Notes: generated by a model not told the origin, from the sequence alone. A DNA stretch of 64,000 nt from Primula veris (GCA_963682055.1 OY821744.1:2547001-2611000), one strand, 5' to 3'. Counted from the first letter of the stretch, positions 1 through 12,698 are shown. Made by a program: numbers and translations.

Positions 1-1564
1 AATAGCAAAAGAAAAGGATATTTTTAAATGTTTATACTCGAGGAATAAAGTTTGACTGCAGCTTCAGATAAGATTTTAAGCTTATAAGTTGTTATGGGGA
101 TTTAATGGTCTGATAGCAGTAGTAACCATCTTTTGCATTGCTGTATAGTTACAAGATTGAGTTTGTGTGTGTATTTTATCTCCTTTTTATTGTGGCCTTA
201 TGTTCAATATGTTTAACATCCATTATGGGGATATTTTGGTATGGTCCTCACCTCATCTATATCATTTATGCTTCTGTCACCGCTTTTAAGGTCAATCTAA
301 GTTATGGTAGAAGTTACAAGTTTTGCTTAACTTAAAGCTTCTCTCAACTTAAAATAAGCCAAAAGTTGAACAAAAGCAGCCTATTTTGTATTTATAGTTG
401 CAAACTATGGCTTGCATGTATGCTTTCACATTAAAAAAAAAAATCAATTCATATTCATAAAATGGTTTAGGGGAATGTCAAGATTCATGTTAAGAAAATA
501 TTATGACTGGAAGATTTTCAATATTTTAACTAATAATCTAATGAGCATGGCATGGTGAAGTACATAATTAGCAATTTTTTGTGTCACCAACTATATGCAT
601 TTATGAATTCCTAATAATCTAAATATTATTTATGTATCATGACTGCAACTTGCAATTTTTAAGTAGCACTATTTTCAAGTTGCTTCTCTTTCTCTCACCA
701 AAGGATTAGTCTGAGGCTTTTCATTCCCACTTGAAGGTATGATCTTCCAAATATCTTAATAGTCCTTTCTTTTCAACTATGTATCAAAATTTTAAGCTTT
801 TTGTGTTATCTTTATGTTCTGTAACTTCTGTTGGCGGCCCAATAACTTACTACTAATATAATGTGACTTTGGATCCTCATTTGCAGCTCCTATGATTCAT
901 ATTAGTATGGTTTTGCTTGGCTGCAGCTTTTAAGCTCAACTTATCTGTCATACTACTTAAAAAAATAAAATCAATCTGGATAGTCAGATTGAAAACTAAG
1001 ATCATTTTGTTCACTAACTTAGAAACACTAGAAGTTATAAGAGGATAATTCCAGGTCTTTTTCCCAACTCAATAACCCATATCACTATATGCAAACAAAT
1101 TCAAGCACTTGCTTGAACCCCGACTTTAGCTAGGGTTTATACAACTAATTCAGCAAAATGATAATAAAAGTCAATAATTTGATAAAGTTAAGTGAATGCA
1201 TTGTGTTTTTACCTTGTATATGTTGACGTTACCATGATCATTACAGTAGAAATTATGCATAATTTCCACGATTAAGCATACCCCGACTTAAAATTTTCAT
1301 TATACACACTCCCTCTAGTGTATTTCGTTGCATATAAGTCGGGGAATAACCATTTCCTAAAGTAACTCTAAAATTTAATTTTCCGCTTCCATGATTCGTA
1401 TGACCAAAAAATTCTTATGGTAGATATATTCAGAACCCGAAGATAAAAGACAAGATCGAAACACCGGACCACTTTCTTAAACTTCAATTTCTGATCAGTA
1501 TACCACTTCCAGAACCAGATAAAAACACTGCACTTCAACAGACAAAAAGAAAACATTTTGACAA
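1..1564. other. non-coding upstream region of the FMO gene
   Basis: AT-rich sequence with no coding stretch I can recognise. Short open frames here are not supported by any family resemblance. A segment near 690-735 ends in AAG followed by GTATGA and could be a leader or transcript exon with a splice donor, but nothing else supports it. The last few hundred bases presumably contain the promoter and 5' leader of the monooxygenase that starts at 1565; I see no convincing TATA box. Confidence 0.5.
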
Positions 1565-4500
1565 ATGGAGAAACGTGTGGCTATTATTGGAGCGGGCCTA
1601 AGCGGCCTCTTAGCTTGCAAACACGTGATCGAACAAGGTTTTAGTCCAATTGTATTCGAAGCTCAAGAAAAGATTGGGGGTGTTTGGGGAAACACAATGC
1701 AATCTACAAAACTACAAAATCCGAAAAATTCTTTCCAGTTTTCAGATTTTCCATGGTCTTCTTGTGTAGATGTTTTGCATCCTAGTCACACCCAGGTAAC
1801 CGAGTATTTTGAATCTTATGCTCGGCATTTCAACTTATACCCTCATATTAAATTTAATCATGAAGTTCTTAGCATGGATTATGTTGGAGTTACGGAAGAG
1901 GATATGAAATCGTGGGATTTGTGGGGTGGGACTGGGAGACCATTCAGTGTCCGCGGAAAATGGCACTTACAAATCCAAGATAAACGACATTGCTGTGTGA
2001 AGGTATGCAAAAATTAAAAAAAGAAGTATTTATATAGCTTGTTGTGCTTCAATTTTACACTGTTAGTCTTGTTAAATATCAGACTTGAAACATATATAAT
2101 ACGCTTCTCGCTATCAGCTTGTATCATATTTATGCAAAACGCTTATAATCTTATTATAAAGAAAACCAATTCTTGTTGGCATAGTTATATTATTTCCAGT
2201 CACTAATCATCATAAGAATAACTTTCAATTAAAGCCTGTAGCATTAGAAATCACGCCTTTAATTATCAGTTACAAGTTAATCGAATTTGAACTTTAAGAA
2301 AATGATTTTATTGTAGGAGTTTCGGTTTGAGTTTGTGATTCTCTGCATTGGACGATATAGTGGTTTGCCAAACATCCCCGAGTTTCCCCCAGAGATAGGG
2401 CCTAAATTATTCAACGGTCAGATTATGCATTCGATGGACTACTCGGGCATGGACAGTGATAGTACAATTAATTTGATTAAAGGAAAGAGAGTTGTAATTC
2501 TTGGTTCGATGAAATCTGCTTTGGATATAGCCGCTGAATGTGCAAATATTAACGGTGAGACATTGCTTAATCAGGAATCCGCTATTTAATTCGAAAATTT
2601 CAAGAATTTTAGGTCCATTTGAGTATGTTTTCCTAGTTTTCATTTTCACTAGTTTCGGTTTCTCATCATTGATGCTTTTTAGAGTCTAATTGACCAGATC
2701 ATATCGTTACGGTGTTCTGTGAAACAAATATTTGAAAATTTTAATTTTCTTCTATGTTTCAAGATTATTTCCATCAATTGCATTTCCATCAGTATATTTG
2801 TTTTCAGAACTATGAACCATAGTATAAGCTTTTGTCCCTGCTTGGTGTAAGCTTTATCTATGCTAATTTGCATAATAGCTAGATTGCACCTAGATAAAAA
2901 AAAACAGTGTTTTTTAAACTTAAAAAAATTCCAGCTTATTTGCTTAAAAGCTGCAGTCAATAAGGACTGCAGTTTTTCAACATTGTTATGGGAAAGCATC
3001 AAAGTTGGATTTTGTAACTTTCATGCTTTGAAACTTAACAGGAGTTGATTATCCTTGTACTATCATTCAGAGGACTGTTCATTGGATGGTCCCGAGCAAC
3101 TACGCCTCAAATTCCAAGCTTGAGTTTTTACTCATTAACAAATTCTCAGAATTAATGGTCCACAAACCTGGCGAAGCATTCCTGCAGAGCTTTTTGGCCA
3201 CCATCCTTTCACCAGTGGTATCCTTTTCTTTTATGGTCCTTCGCAAGATTTCAACTTTTTTTTTAAAAAAAACTCTTAATTTGTCCTCCATATGATTAAT
3301 GTATGAAATTGATGTTATCATCTTTATTGGTGATCTAATTTTGACAAATTTAGGCTTTGCATTGCCCAGTTCAGCAAAGCTAGATTCACAGCTAAAAACT
3401 CTTTAACACGCTCGAAAACACCAATAGGAAGGTCCGAAGGTCCAATACTACGTGACAAGGACTGGAAAAAAAAAGTAGCAAAATACATCTCTCATAGGAA
3501 ATTTCATGATATACTTTCCGCATCTTGACAAGTAGGATGATAACCTAGGGAGTATGGTCTAAAGTGAATTTAGCAGGACTGCCATTTTAGCTTTACTCAT
3601 ACAGGCTATTTAGAAACCTAGCCTGATTTATGCTTTCTCTATGTTCTCTCATGTTTTTTACTCTTTTCTTTCTCCAGAGATGGGCGATATCGAAAGTTAT
3701 CGAGACTTATCTTAAGTGGGAACTACCTTTGAACAAGTACAAAATGATACCCAAACACAGCTTTCTTCAACAGCTCTCGTCATGCCAAGCCCCGGTTTTG
3801 CCTGAGAAATTTTATGCGATGGTGGAAGAAGGGAGCATTAACATAAAGAAATCGCAAAATATAAGTTTTTCACGAAAAGGTGTTCTTATAGACAGTGAAG
3901 TTGATCCATTACAAGCTGATCTTGTAATTCTTGCCACTGGCTTCAAAAGTGACGATAAGCTCAAGAATATATTCGCATCTCCAACATTTCAAAGATGCAT
4001 AAAAAGACCAAATAACAAAATAGTTCCACTCTTCAGGTCACTCTCACTGGGCTTATTTGGATTTCTGATTCTTGAGATCTGCTATTTAAATACAAGCTAT
4101 ACATTTTCGTGGTCCAATAGTTTCATTGTCTCTTATAGTCTTATACAGAACACTTGATCCCTATTTCCGGCATTTATAATCGAGGTCCTGAAAAAGGTCA
4201 TTATGTTGGTTGGTTTTTAATATATTCTTAATGACTAGAAAACTTAATGAAATCAGGGTTTTTTAATATATAAAAGCGATTAACCTATTTTACTATAACA
4301 ATTTAATAATGCTTTTGAAGCTTTTCCTTTAACGTTCTATAATTTTGTTACCTCATTTTTGCAGGCAAACTATTCTGCCTCGAATCCCACAACTCGCTGT
4401 CGTAGGGTACATGGAGAACCTATCAAATTTGCAGGCATTTGAGTCCCTTTCTAAATGGCTAGCACATTTTCTCTGCGGAAATTTTAATTTACCTTGCATT

Positions 4501-4632
4501 AAAGAAATGGAAAAGGATATAATTCAATGGGAAAATTACATGGAAAAATACGCAGGAAAGTATTACTGGAGAGCCTGTATAGCCATTCCAATATGGTTTA
4601 ACGATCAAATAAACCGCGACTTATTGAATTGA
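1565..4632 (+). CDS. plant flavin-containing monooxygenase (FMO), 5 exons
   Basis: Exons read as 1565-2002, 2317-2554, 3042-3217, 3678-4036 and 4365-4632. All junctions are GT-AG and phases match, giving 492 aa, normal for plant FMOs. The family uses FAD, NADPH and O2 to oxygenate N, S or carbon substrates. Seen in the protein: FAD-binding GAGLSG at residues 9-14, the FMO signature F-N-G-x3-H-x3-Y at 178-188, an NADPH-site motif GSMKSA at 209-214, and ATGF at 370-373. It resembles the Arabidopsis clade that includes FMO1 (systemic acquired resistance, pipecolate N-hydroxylation), but that clade is large and the substrate cannot be assigned. The NADPH motif has Met where many FMOs have Gly; plant members vary here. 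No stop or frameshift is seen. The ATG at 1565 was chosen because it sits four residues before the conserved VAIIGAG strand. Confidence 0.93.
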
Positions 4633-5329
4633 TAAACAAAAGAAGAAAAGTTGCATTTGAACAATTCCACTTTTCATGTTTTGAGCTAAAAAATCTAGTC
4701 ATTAAACTGAGTTGATCCATTTCGTTTTCCCAGCCACAAATAAGTCGGTTTATTTTCTTAACTTTTGTAGCCGAACAAGCCCTTTAAAAGTAAAAACAGT
4801 GAAGGACAAAGCAAGTTTATCACCATGTTATGTGCACTGAACTGAAGCCTTAGGACTTGGCTTTGGTCTGTTTCAAATATTATTTTTTCCATCTTTACTT
4901 TGTCCTTTTTTGTGTTAAGTCTTATTTTTTTGATAATTTTGAACTTCCCAAAACACTGTCAATGACATAATTTGTTGTCTGGTGAGCAACATAATACTTA
5001 CAAGTGGATCATTTTTTATTATTCACAAAGATAGGATCAGATCTACTCTAAAGTTGAGATTATGAATAGTGATCTATGTTTTAATCGAAATTCACTTAAA
5101 CAATGAAATTCACATAAAATAAACAGTTATCAGAAAATAGTAAAAGAATTTTAATTTCGGCAGAACTAATAGCATTATATATGTTGTAAATTATGTAAAT
5201 GAGACAAATAGTTCATGGGACTGTTTATCTTCAACTTTGATTATTATTATGCTTTAAATTAAAATTTTAGAATGTAGCTGTGTTTTAATGAAATCCAGTT
5301 ATTATTATGCAAACAAACAGTTTCAAATG

Positions 5330-5683
5330 GTTCAAATTTTATCAGGTTCGAATTGTCAGGTTTTCGGTTTTTTCATATGTATTAATCGTAATATTTTTTC
5401 GATTTTTTTTTGTAAATCAACTTACTATTTTATTTCAAAAGTGTCTATTCAAAAAAATTCGTAAAATTTGACATTATATATTTTTTTATGTTTAACTGTT
5501 TGTTTGACAATTTATAAGGTAGTAATATTAATAAAAAATATATATATATAAAAAAGTTAAATTTTAATTTTTTTTTAACAAACACTTTAGAAATAAAATA
5601 ATATGTTGATTTACAATTTTTTTTTTACAAATACACATGAAAAAACCTAAAACCTAACAATTCGAACTTCATAAAATTTGAAC
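5330..5683. mobile_element. foldback (inverted-repeat) miniature element
   Basis: A left arm (about 5330-5445) and a right arm (about 5578-5683) are reverse complements with scattered mismatches. For example TGTAAATCAAC near 5411 pairs with GTTGATTTACA near 5604, and GGTTCGAATTGT near 5345 pairs with ACAATTCGAACT near 5658. The centre is AT-rich. It has no coding capacity. The superfamily is not clear because I cannot fix the ends or a target duplication. Confidence 0.6.
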
Positions 5684-5804
5684 TCATTTCAAGTAAATCA
5701 ACTTTACTTGGAAGTTATGGCCATAAGTACATAAAAAAAAACTAGAAAACTATTGGAACTCAGGTCTGAGGGTATGGTTGTTGAATAAAGCTTCCAATTT
5801 ATTA

Positions 5805-5865
5805 AGGTACAAATTTAAAAAAGTAGGTACAATTTATTAAGGTACAAATTTAAAAAAGTAGGTAA
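5805..5865. repeat. two-copy short tandem repeat (about 32 bp)
   Basis: A unit containing ATTAAGGTACAAATTT followed by AAAAAAGTAGGTA appears twice in a row with almost no change. It is a small local duplication with no inferred function. Confidence 0.8.
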
Positions 5866-7517
5866 TTTTGTTATTTTCTTGTTTATATGCACAGACAATA
5901 AGAAATTTAGATCCCCTCTCGTGCGTTTAATAAAGCTGATAACTCCTTTTTGTCTTTCTATTTTTTAATTCATAAAGTCAATTAAGTAACCCCCTCGTGC
6001 ATCTATTAATCTTTGACCACTGACCAAAAAAGTAAAATAAATAAAATTAAGGCTTCTAGAAATTAAAATCAGAAATAATTTCCACAAAACAAAATGGAAA
6101 AATTGTGAAGGTATGTATTTTTGGAAATGTGTTAAAGTGTAAGTATTCGATGTAAAATATATACACTTGAAATGTATTTTGTTTCTTCTTATCGTAGATC
6201 TAATAGTAGAAAAAACACGTTCTCCGTATATATGACGTACAACATTCTTTTGTTTAGTTTTTTTTTATGAAAAATGTCATACAATGTTCATATCAAGAAC
6301 GTTTAATTGATGAACGTCTAGGTAATAGAATTTTTGTGCATAAAATCCAAAACAAATGAATCTTGACGTATAAATATGATTTTTCGTTTTTATTTAAACT
6401 CATGGAAAAAGCCTCTTGCAATATTTCTTCTTTAGTTTTATTTATCCCGGCTTGCTTTTCTAGGCAATACTCACCTAGAAAAAAACATTACCAAACATGG
6501 CTTAATCACAAGTATTAAAAGAATGACATCTAACTTTTGTTTGAAGGAGATGGATTTTCAATTAAAGACCAATTATAGTAAACATTGGATGAACAATCAA
6601 TTACTCTAATATTGATTCCATTGGATTCCTTGCACATGAAGGTCATATTAATAACAATGATCAAGAGTTCAAGATGATGCTTAATTAAATAAGCATATTA
6701 ATTAATGTTGTTTTTTTCATTAGATATTCTCACTCACGGGAAGTAATAGTTTGAGTTTATAGGTGTTTGAAATAAATACTTCACTTGTTTGAAGTTTTCT
6801 TGTTGAAGTAATTTATGGAATATTTGCCCGTACTAATTTTACTCTTTTATTAAAGAAAAATTAATTGCACAAATTATAAGTGAAAGAAGTTGACACCTTT
6901 TATTTATACCTAAAAAAAATCAGACTAGTGGTACTAAATTACAGGACTTCGACACCTTTTATATGTCATGCATTAGCGATTTACATATCAATGAGCGAAA
7001 AACGACTCGAGGTGACATTGAAACGAGGAACAATATCTTGATCTGATAAATGAAATAATCAAGCTAGGATGTAAATTAATGAAACCGTACAAATAAAAGT
7101 ACTTAATTAGCGCTTCAAACTCCAAGATTAGCTCAAGGTTAAATGCTAGAGGCATCCTCAAAACTAGCAATTCGAACTGACTAATTATTTTTGACATGTT
7201 AATTACTTAGTACAAACTAGTGCGTAATGAGTTGTGTTTGAATTGTCTGTCGTTTGTTTGAGAAAAGAAGCTGAATTATTTAGCAGAAGCACTTTTTCTC
7301 ATTAGTGGAGTAGTTATATAGTACTATTGTTGCCATGTTTTATTCACACTCGATCGGAGTCTATAAGATAGTCTTTCTTTAATTTCCAAAATTTTAATTT
7401 TATGTGGTTTTTTCCAAACTTGAACTTCAATATTAATGCTTTCGGGCCTAGAGAAATCAAAAGATCACATTACTTTAGTTATAAAAAACTAACTTAAACA
7501 GCTTGAAAATATAGAGT

Positions 7518-7953
7518 TAATATATTAAGATTAGAGGTAGCGAATTGCTCTTAAGCCAGGAAGATGAGAAAACCGAGGTTATATGGACATCAATTTAAAC
7601 ATCAACTTGAACATTTTTTTGCAAAAATGCTCCAAATCAAGATTTGATTAATGCAAATCTTCACGGTTTCACGACAAGAACACAAATATGCGTGTTGTTT
7701 TTTTTCCCGATATGTATAATGACATGTTCTGAATTTTTAAATTTTACCATAATTTCAAAAACATATCATTATACATCTCGAAAAAAAAAACGCATATTTG
7801 TGTTCTTATCGTGAAACCGTAAAGATTTGCATTAATCAAATCTAGATTTGAAGCGTTTTTACAAAAATATGTTCAAGTTGATATGTATAACTTTCTCATA
7901 ATATATTAAGATTAGAGGTAGCGAATTGCTCTTAAGCCACGAAGATGAGAAAA
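7518..7953. mobile_element. long foldback element between 55-bp direct repeats
   Basis: A segment of about 55 bp containing TTAGAGGTAGCGAATTGC occurs at 7518-7572 and again at 7899-7953 with about one mismatch. Between the copies, arms at about 7595-7745 and 7749-7889 are near-perfect reverse complements (for example CACAAATATGCG near 7690 and CGCATATTTGTG near 7791), leaving almost no loop. Transcribed from either side it would fold into a hairpin of roughly 140 bp. The 55-bp flanking repeats are much longer than a normal target-site duplication, so insertion plus local duplication is one explanation. Confidence 0.75.
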
Positions 7954-8110
7954 GCCTATGTAGTAGTATATGCCAGTTTAAACTTTAAGGGAACATCACC
8001 CATGTTCTCCTCATATATCTCTATTATTTTTATATATCCATCACTAATGTATATATATAAAAAGATGACAAGTGCTCCAATTGACAAAATGTTGTGTTAT
8101 CTGCCCAAGG

Positions 8111-8124
8111 AATAAATATATACC
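8111..8124 (+). promoter_or_regulatory. candidate TATA box of the PLATZ gene
   Basis: The sequence AATAAATATATACC lies about 140 bp before the proposed start codon of the PLATZ gene at 8260. That leaves room for a short 5' leader. It is the best TATA-like match upstream of the gene. Called from sequence pattern and position only. Confidence 0.45.
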
Positions 8125-8259
8125 CCCTCCTAGCCTTGTGGTTTTCCATAAATAACACCTAAACTCAATTCCACTATTCCTCTAATTGTTTTCAAACTTG
8201 CCCAATTGTGCTAGTCAACAAGAGGAACATTAACTTACTAAGTGCCAAGTTTTGTGATA

Positions 8260-9764
8260 ATGGTAAGTTCTTCTATTTCCCAACTCTCTCAATTTTGTTA
8301 CAAGCTAGTGACCACTTCAGTGCACTTAATTTATTGTCTTCCAATTTTTGTGTCTTATTCATGAAACTCTTAATTATGGTTATATTATAGCATCCATATA
8401 TAATAACTTTACTTCAAGTTGGATACATAGGATAGTACTTTATGGTAATTACTCACATGTTCCTGATGAATCTTACTAATTGGTAAATTTTGGATATCAA
8501 TTTCATTAGGAATATGAGAAGCCAACCTGGTTGGAAGCTATCTGCACAAAAAAATACTTTGAACCTTGCTCTATCCATGTAAAAGCGAAGAAAAACGAGA
8601 AGAACATATGTTGTATAGATTGTTGCACAAGTATTTGCCCTCATTGTGTTCATTCGCATCGTTCCCATAGGCTTCTCCAAATTCGCCGATATGTATATCA
8701 TGAAGTTGTAAGATTGGAAGATCTTGAAAATCTTATCGATTGCTCCGGTGTCCAGGTTTTCCAAATGATTTTTCAAATATTCTTGTTTTGTATATTCATT
8801 TTGAGTTGAAATGAAATAGTAACTCTATTAGTACTCTTTTCTTTTTTCTTTTTAGGCTTATACTATAAATAGTGCCAAGGTGGTATTTATAAAGAAAAGA
8901 CCTCAAAATAGGCAATTTAAAGGGTGCGCAAACTTTTGTACTTCTTGCAATAGGAGCCTTCAAGAACCCTACATCCATTGCTCTCTTGGCTGCAAGGTAT
9001 TGATCACTAGTAAACTATATGCGACTTTTTAATTACTTATAATCGTCAAAATTCACAGTAGCTTATACAATTTTAAGTAGTAAAATGCCTCCGTCTCTAG
9101 AAATTATTATTTTTTCTCCAGTCGTAAAGGTTTTAACTGAATTAGAATGGTGAATTATGTTTGAAAGAGATAAATTCTGTATGACTACTAAACTAGGCCT
9201 AAAACGATTCGAAATTTTTATCGAGTTTCTACATTTACTTGTTGAAAAATCATAGTGAAATTTAGGAAAAACTATAACTTTCCAGTTGTGTTAAGAAAAT
9301 TCTTAAGGCTAAGTTTCCTAAGATAAAAATAAAACAAATTTGTAATGTTTCAGAAAAAAATATCTATATTCATGTCACAACTGTATTACTGATTCTCTTA
9401 TTCTCATAACTAGGTCGACTTTGTGCTCAAACACTACAAGGACCTTACTCCTTACTTAAGGAAATGTCACACTCTACAATTAGGTCCGGATTTTTTTCTT
9501 CCTCAAGAGATGGGAAACGATAACATGGCCAACGACACTACGACCAATGAAACCTCACACTCCACAGTTGTGGATTGTGATGAGCCGATGAATTTTTCTT
9601 CTGCATCATCAGAGTTTGAGCATATAAGCACCGATTTCGTACGTAAAAAGAGAAGTAGTTTATACTTCTGTGGAAGATCTGTTAGTTACAAGGTATCTGA
9701 GGAAGGCATGGCTAGTAGCATGAGTAGAAGAAAAGGCATTCCTCATAGGTCTCCTTTGTATTGA
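8260..9764 (+). CDS. PLATZ-family zinc-binding protein, 4 exons
   Basis: Exons are read as 8260-8262, 8510-8755, 8856-8996 and 9414-9764, all GT-AG and in phase, giving 246 aa. PLATZ proteins are plant-specific, bind zinc and A/T-rich DNA, and act in the nucleus; some contact RNA polymerase III. Seen: the N-terminal E-K-P-T-W-L-E-A segment, then CSIH, CIDC, CPHC and HSHRSH, which fit the C-x2-H / C-x2-C / C-x2-C / H-x2-H zinc pattern, then the second block with CxxC and HCSLGCK. The acidic, Ser/Thr-rich tail and basic C-terminus are variable in the family. The first coding exon would hold only ATG, directly followed by GTAAGT. An in-frame TAA at 8239 excludes a longer N-terminus in this frame, and no other upstream ATG joins in phase. 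Confidence is high for the family and moderate for the ATG-only exon. Confidence 0.92.
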
Positions 9765-12263
9765 ACAAATACAAACTAAAATTATGTTTTATTTCTCATA
9801 ATCTTTTTAACCTAATCATGTTTCCCCTTATATTTCTCTCCCTTTGAGTATTTTTGTTTGTTAATTACTTGGTCGTGTGTCTTGTCTTAATGGCATCACG
9901 TGGTTCCCAATTCCAAGTAAAGGTTTTGTACATCGCCTTAAGATTTTTCGCTTATATAATAATACTATCATTTAAGAAATTTTAAGCAAGATATTGGGGT
10001 GCGTTCTTGTTTTTGTTCATCAAACTCTCTTGACGTATTCCATGGATTTCAACTTGGAATACAATCACATGTACAGTACAGAGATGTGAAGTGCGAGATG
10101 GAAACTATATGAAACTTAGTTTTACTAGCCTACAATAGAGTAAATACTATCCCGATCACAATTTTAGTATATGCATTGATCAATCTATGGTGATGTTATT
10201 ATTGTACACAGTTTTGATTGTTATTAAATATAAGCCAAGCTCCATGAAATACCAATTTAACGAGGTTAATTCAAGATTCTAGCTCACTAGGAGCTAGGAT
10301 TGTACTACGAAACCAATCGAAAGTGTATCTCCTCGAACCATATAAGATTGCACTTTTTATGGACAATCGTACTCTTAAATGAAACTATTTATTTTCTAAC
10401 AATTTGAAAGAAGAAAACGATACCGTAAGGAAATTCTGCACTTCTTATTCATTAAGAACATAGACTACCTAAAATTTCATATCACAGAACAAGCTAAAAA
10501 TTTCAGTGGAATACAATTTTGATCCTAATGCATTTATAATGCTTTTAATATATTCCCCCTTTACCCTCTGGCTATATGGAAACTAGTAAACAATAACCAC
10601 GTTGATGATTATATAAATATAGAGTAAAAAAAATATAAGATATAAGAAAAAAAATACAGGATATAATAAATTTTATGTGGTTAAAGAGAGAGAAATAATG
10701 TAATTAGTTTTTATTTTTTATAAAAGTAGTTAATATGCTAATTAATAAAAAAATATATAGATAATTTTAAAAAAATTAATTAAATTGGACATACTCATTT
10801 AACCGAATTGACTTATTATAATAACGGAATTAATGTGAGTATGGTAATACTATATTTTTTGACAGGGTCTTAGTTTACATCCCAAAGTTTGACCAGTCAA
10901 ATTACAGCACATTGACATTAATTATGGTTTCCGGAGGAGTGTATTTTTCTACTCTAGATAAGCATCTGTCGAGGGCCTGTTTTTGGTCATAAGACTAGTG
11001 TAGAAGGTTGGGAGAGTGTGGAATGAGATGATCGAAATGAGTTTCAAGCCGGATTATTTCGCTCATAGTACGTTCTAACGATCGATGGTCTATTAAAGTG
11101 TAAAACGAAATCCGCTGCTATAGTATTGTTTTAGGTGAAGAAATCTAAGGGTGTGAGTCTGAACATTTTTACGGCTACCTATATGATGTTTATAAGGGAT
11201 TTCCGAAAGCAATTAATGAATGAGAAATCGATGACGGTTTCCACCAGGTTTGCAAGACTTAATTACAACGCAATTAAGCTAATGACGAAATAAGAAAATA
11301 TCGGATAATGCTGTTAGGATATATACAAAAAGATGATAAACAAATGTTTGTGTGCTAACAATACAAACATATAATATGATGATGAAATCGTATTTCGAGA
11401 CAAGGAATTTTGAGATCGGATGAGCAGCTTGGGAGAAAATCTAAAGGGTTGTTGATCGGATGGTATGTTATTTTTATCAATCAAACCGGTCTATTATAAT
11501 GCGACGAAGTGATTTATTACTCCTATGTATAAATTTATATGTCATATACGAAACCACGCGCAAATTTGACCGGATTTGATCATGTAACTAAATTGTCGAA
11601 ACGAAAAATTTTAAATTTTTTTTTACATAGTTTAAATGTCAAATTATATGGTAGAATTTTTTTAAAAATTATTTCAGCAATTTAGTTATATGTTCAAAAC
11701 CGTTCAAAGTTGCGTATGGTTTCGTATAGAACATATAAATTGATACGGAGAGAGTATTTTTAAAAATTCTTAGTAAAAATACAAGATAAATATAAAAATG
11801 ATAATTGAAGTAACACGGGTTAGCTTAGCCTCACACTTTAATGTATACAGTATATAAAAGCACTGGTGAAAGTGAAACGTTACAAATTTGGGAAATCTCA
11901 GTATCGAAGTATTAATACAAGAAAATCCAAAAAAGCTCGAGATTGTCCAATTTTATCAAATTTTTCTAAAAATATTCATATTCTAATTTACTAAATAACT
12001 TAATGCAATTTAAATAAATAAATAAATAAGTAAATATATATTATATTTTTCCACACATATCAATTCATCTCGCAAACAAATCATCATACATATATTTTTA
12101 TATTACTATAACAATAAAACATTATATTTTTACGATATTCATTCCATTATTTTTACAAACTTTTTAAAAATGTTAAATTTATTTATGTCGTATCATATTT
12201 ATGCAAATACATGTCACACACACAACGCGTTGGGTACTACTACCTATATATATATATATATCT
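9765..12263. other. intergenic region, no recognisable gene
   Basis: This follows the PLATZ stop codon. I find no exon resembling a known family on either strand. It contains one Stowaway-like element (11520-11754). The stretch 10970-11500 is less AT-rich than its surroundings but has no open frame that I recognise. Confidence 0.5.
11520..11754. mobile_element. Stowaway-like MITE, copy A
   Basis: A 235-bp palindromic element flanked by TA on both sides (11518-11519 and 11755-11756). It starts CTCCTATGTATAAATT and ends AATTGATACGGAGAGAG, which is the diverged reverse complement. Its interior shares the layout of copies at 29.5, 33.1, 55.7 and 56.5 kb: a GAAACCACG-like block and a GACCGG block near each end. 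Stowaway elements are non-autonomous Tc1/mariner relatives that target TA. Confidence 0.75.
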
Positions 12264-12475
12264 CACTACAAAAAAATGCTCAAATAGCGACGGGATTAGT
12301 GACGGTATTTTTTGTTATGAGCTTATTAGCGACGGTTTTTGTGATGGATTTGTGACAGTTTAGTCAATTTGCGACAGATTTGTGACAGCTTTTTAAATTA
12401 GTGAGAGTCACAAATCTGTCAAACAGATTTGTGACTCTCACTAAATCAAACATTATTTGGTAGTGTGTGTATTTA
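12264..12475. mobile_element. CACTA-like miniature element, copy 1
   Basis: It begins CACTACAAAAAAATG and ends CATTATTTGGTAGTG, an imperfect terminal inverted repeat starting with CACTA. The interior has GCGACGGGATTAGTGACGG-type blocks, as in many plant CACTA non-autonomous elements. The 3-bp flanks are TCT and TGT, so the target duplication is imperfect. Near 12400-12441 is an internal hairpin: a stem of about 19 bp built on GTGAGAGTCACAAATCTGT, closed by a tiny loop. Confidence 0.75.
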
Positions 12476-12616
12476 GCTCCAGGAAAAGAAATAAAAAGAG
12501 GAAAATAATAATAACAACACGTTAAAATATGAAGGGCTTCATGCCAAAACGCGTAACGGTAAACATTTAAAACAGCTAATGCCAAAAGATTATAATTCCT
12601 ATTTCTCTCTTTAATT

Positions 12617-12662
<46 letters not shown>
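12617..12662. repeat. (TA)n microsatellite
   Basis: An uninterrupted TA dinucleotide run of about 45 bp lies directly upstream of the start codon of the membrane-protein gene (12699). It may act as an extended TATA region or lie in the leader, but that is inference. Confidence 0.9.
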
Positions 12663-12665
<3 letters not shown>

Positions 12666-12698
12666 CTACGCAGAAGAAAAATACTCACATGATCAAAT

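Larger units (their letters stand above)
4633..8110. other. intergenic region with two foldback elements
   Basis: There is no gene that I can support between the FMO and PLATZ genes. The first few hundred bases are probably the FMO 3' UTR. The rest holds the foldback repeats described separately (about 5330-5683 and 7518-7953), a short direct repeat at about 5805-5865, and AT-rich sequence without further assignable content. Confidence 0.6.

Noticed and set aside
138..335. Open frame with a hydrophobic N-terminus near the window start
   Set aside because: No family resemblance, no supporting promoter or splice signals, and typical of AT-rich non-coding DNA.
8208..8390. Alternative PLATZ first exon using an upstream non-ATG start
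   Set aside because: Its frame does not match the exon 2 frame at the GTAAGT donor; joining it gives an immediate stop.
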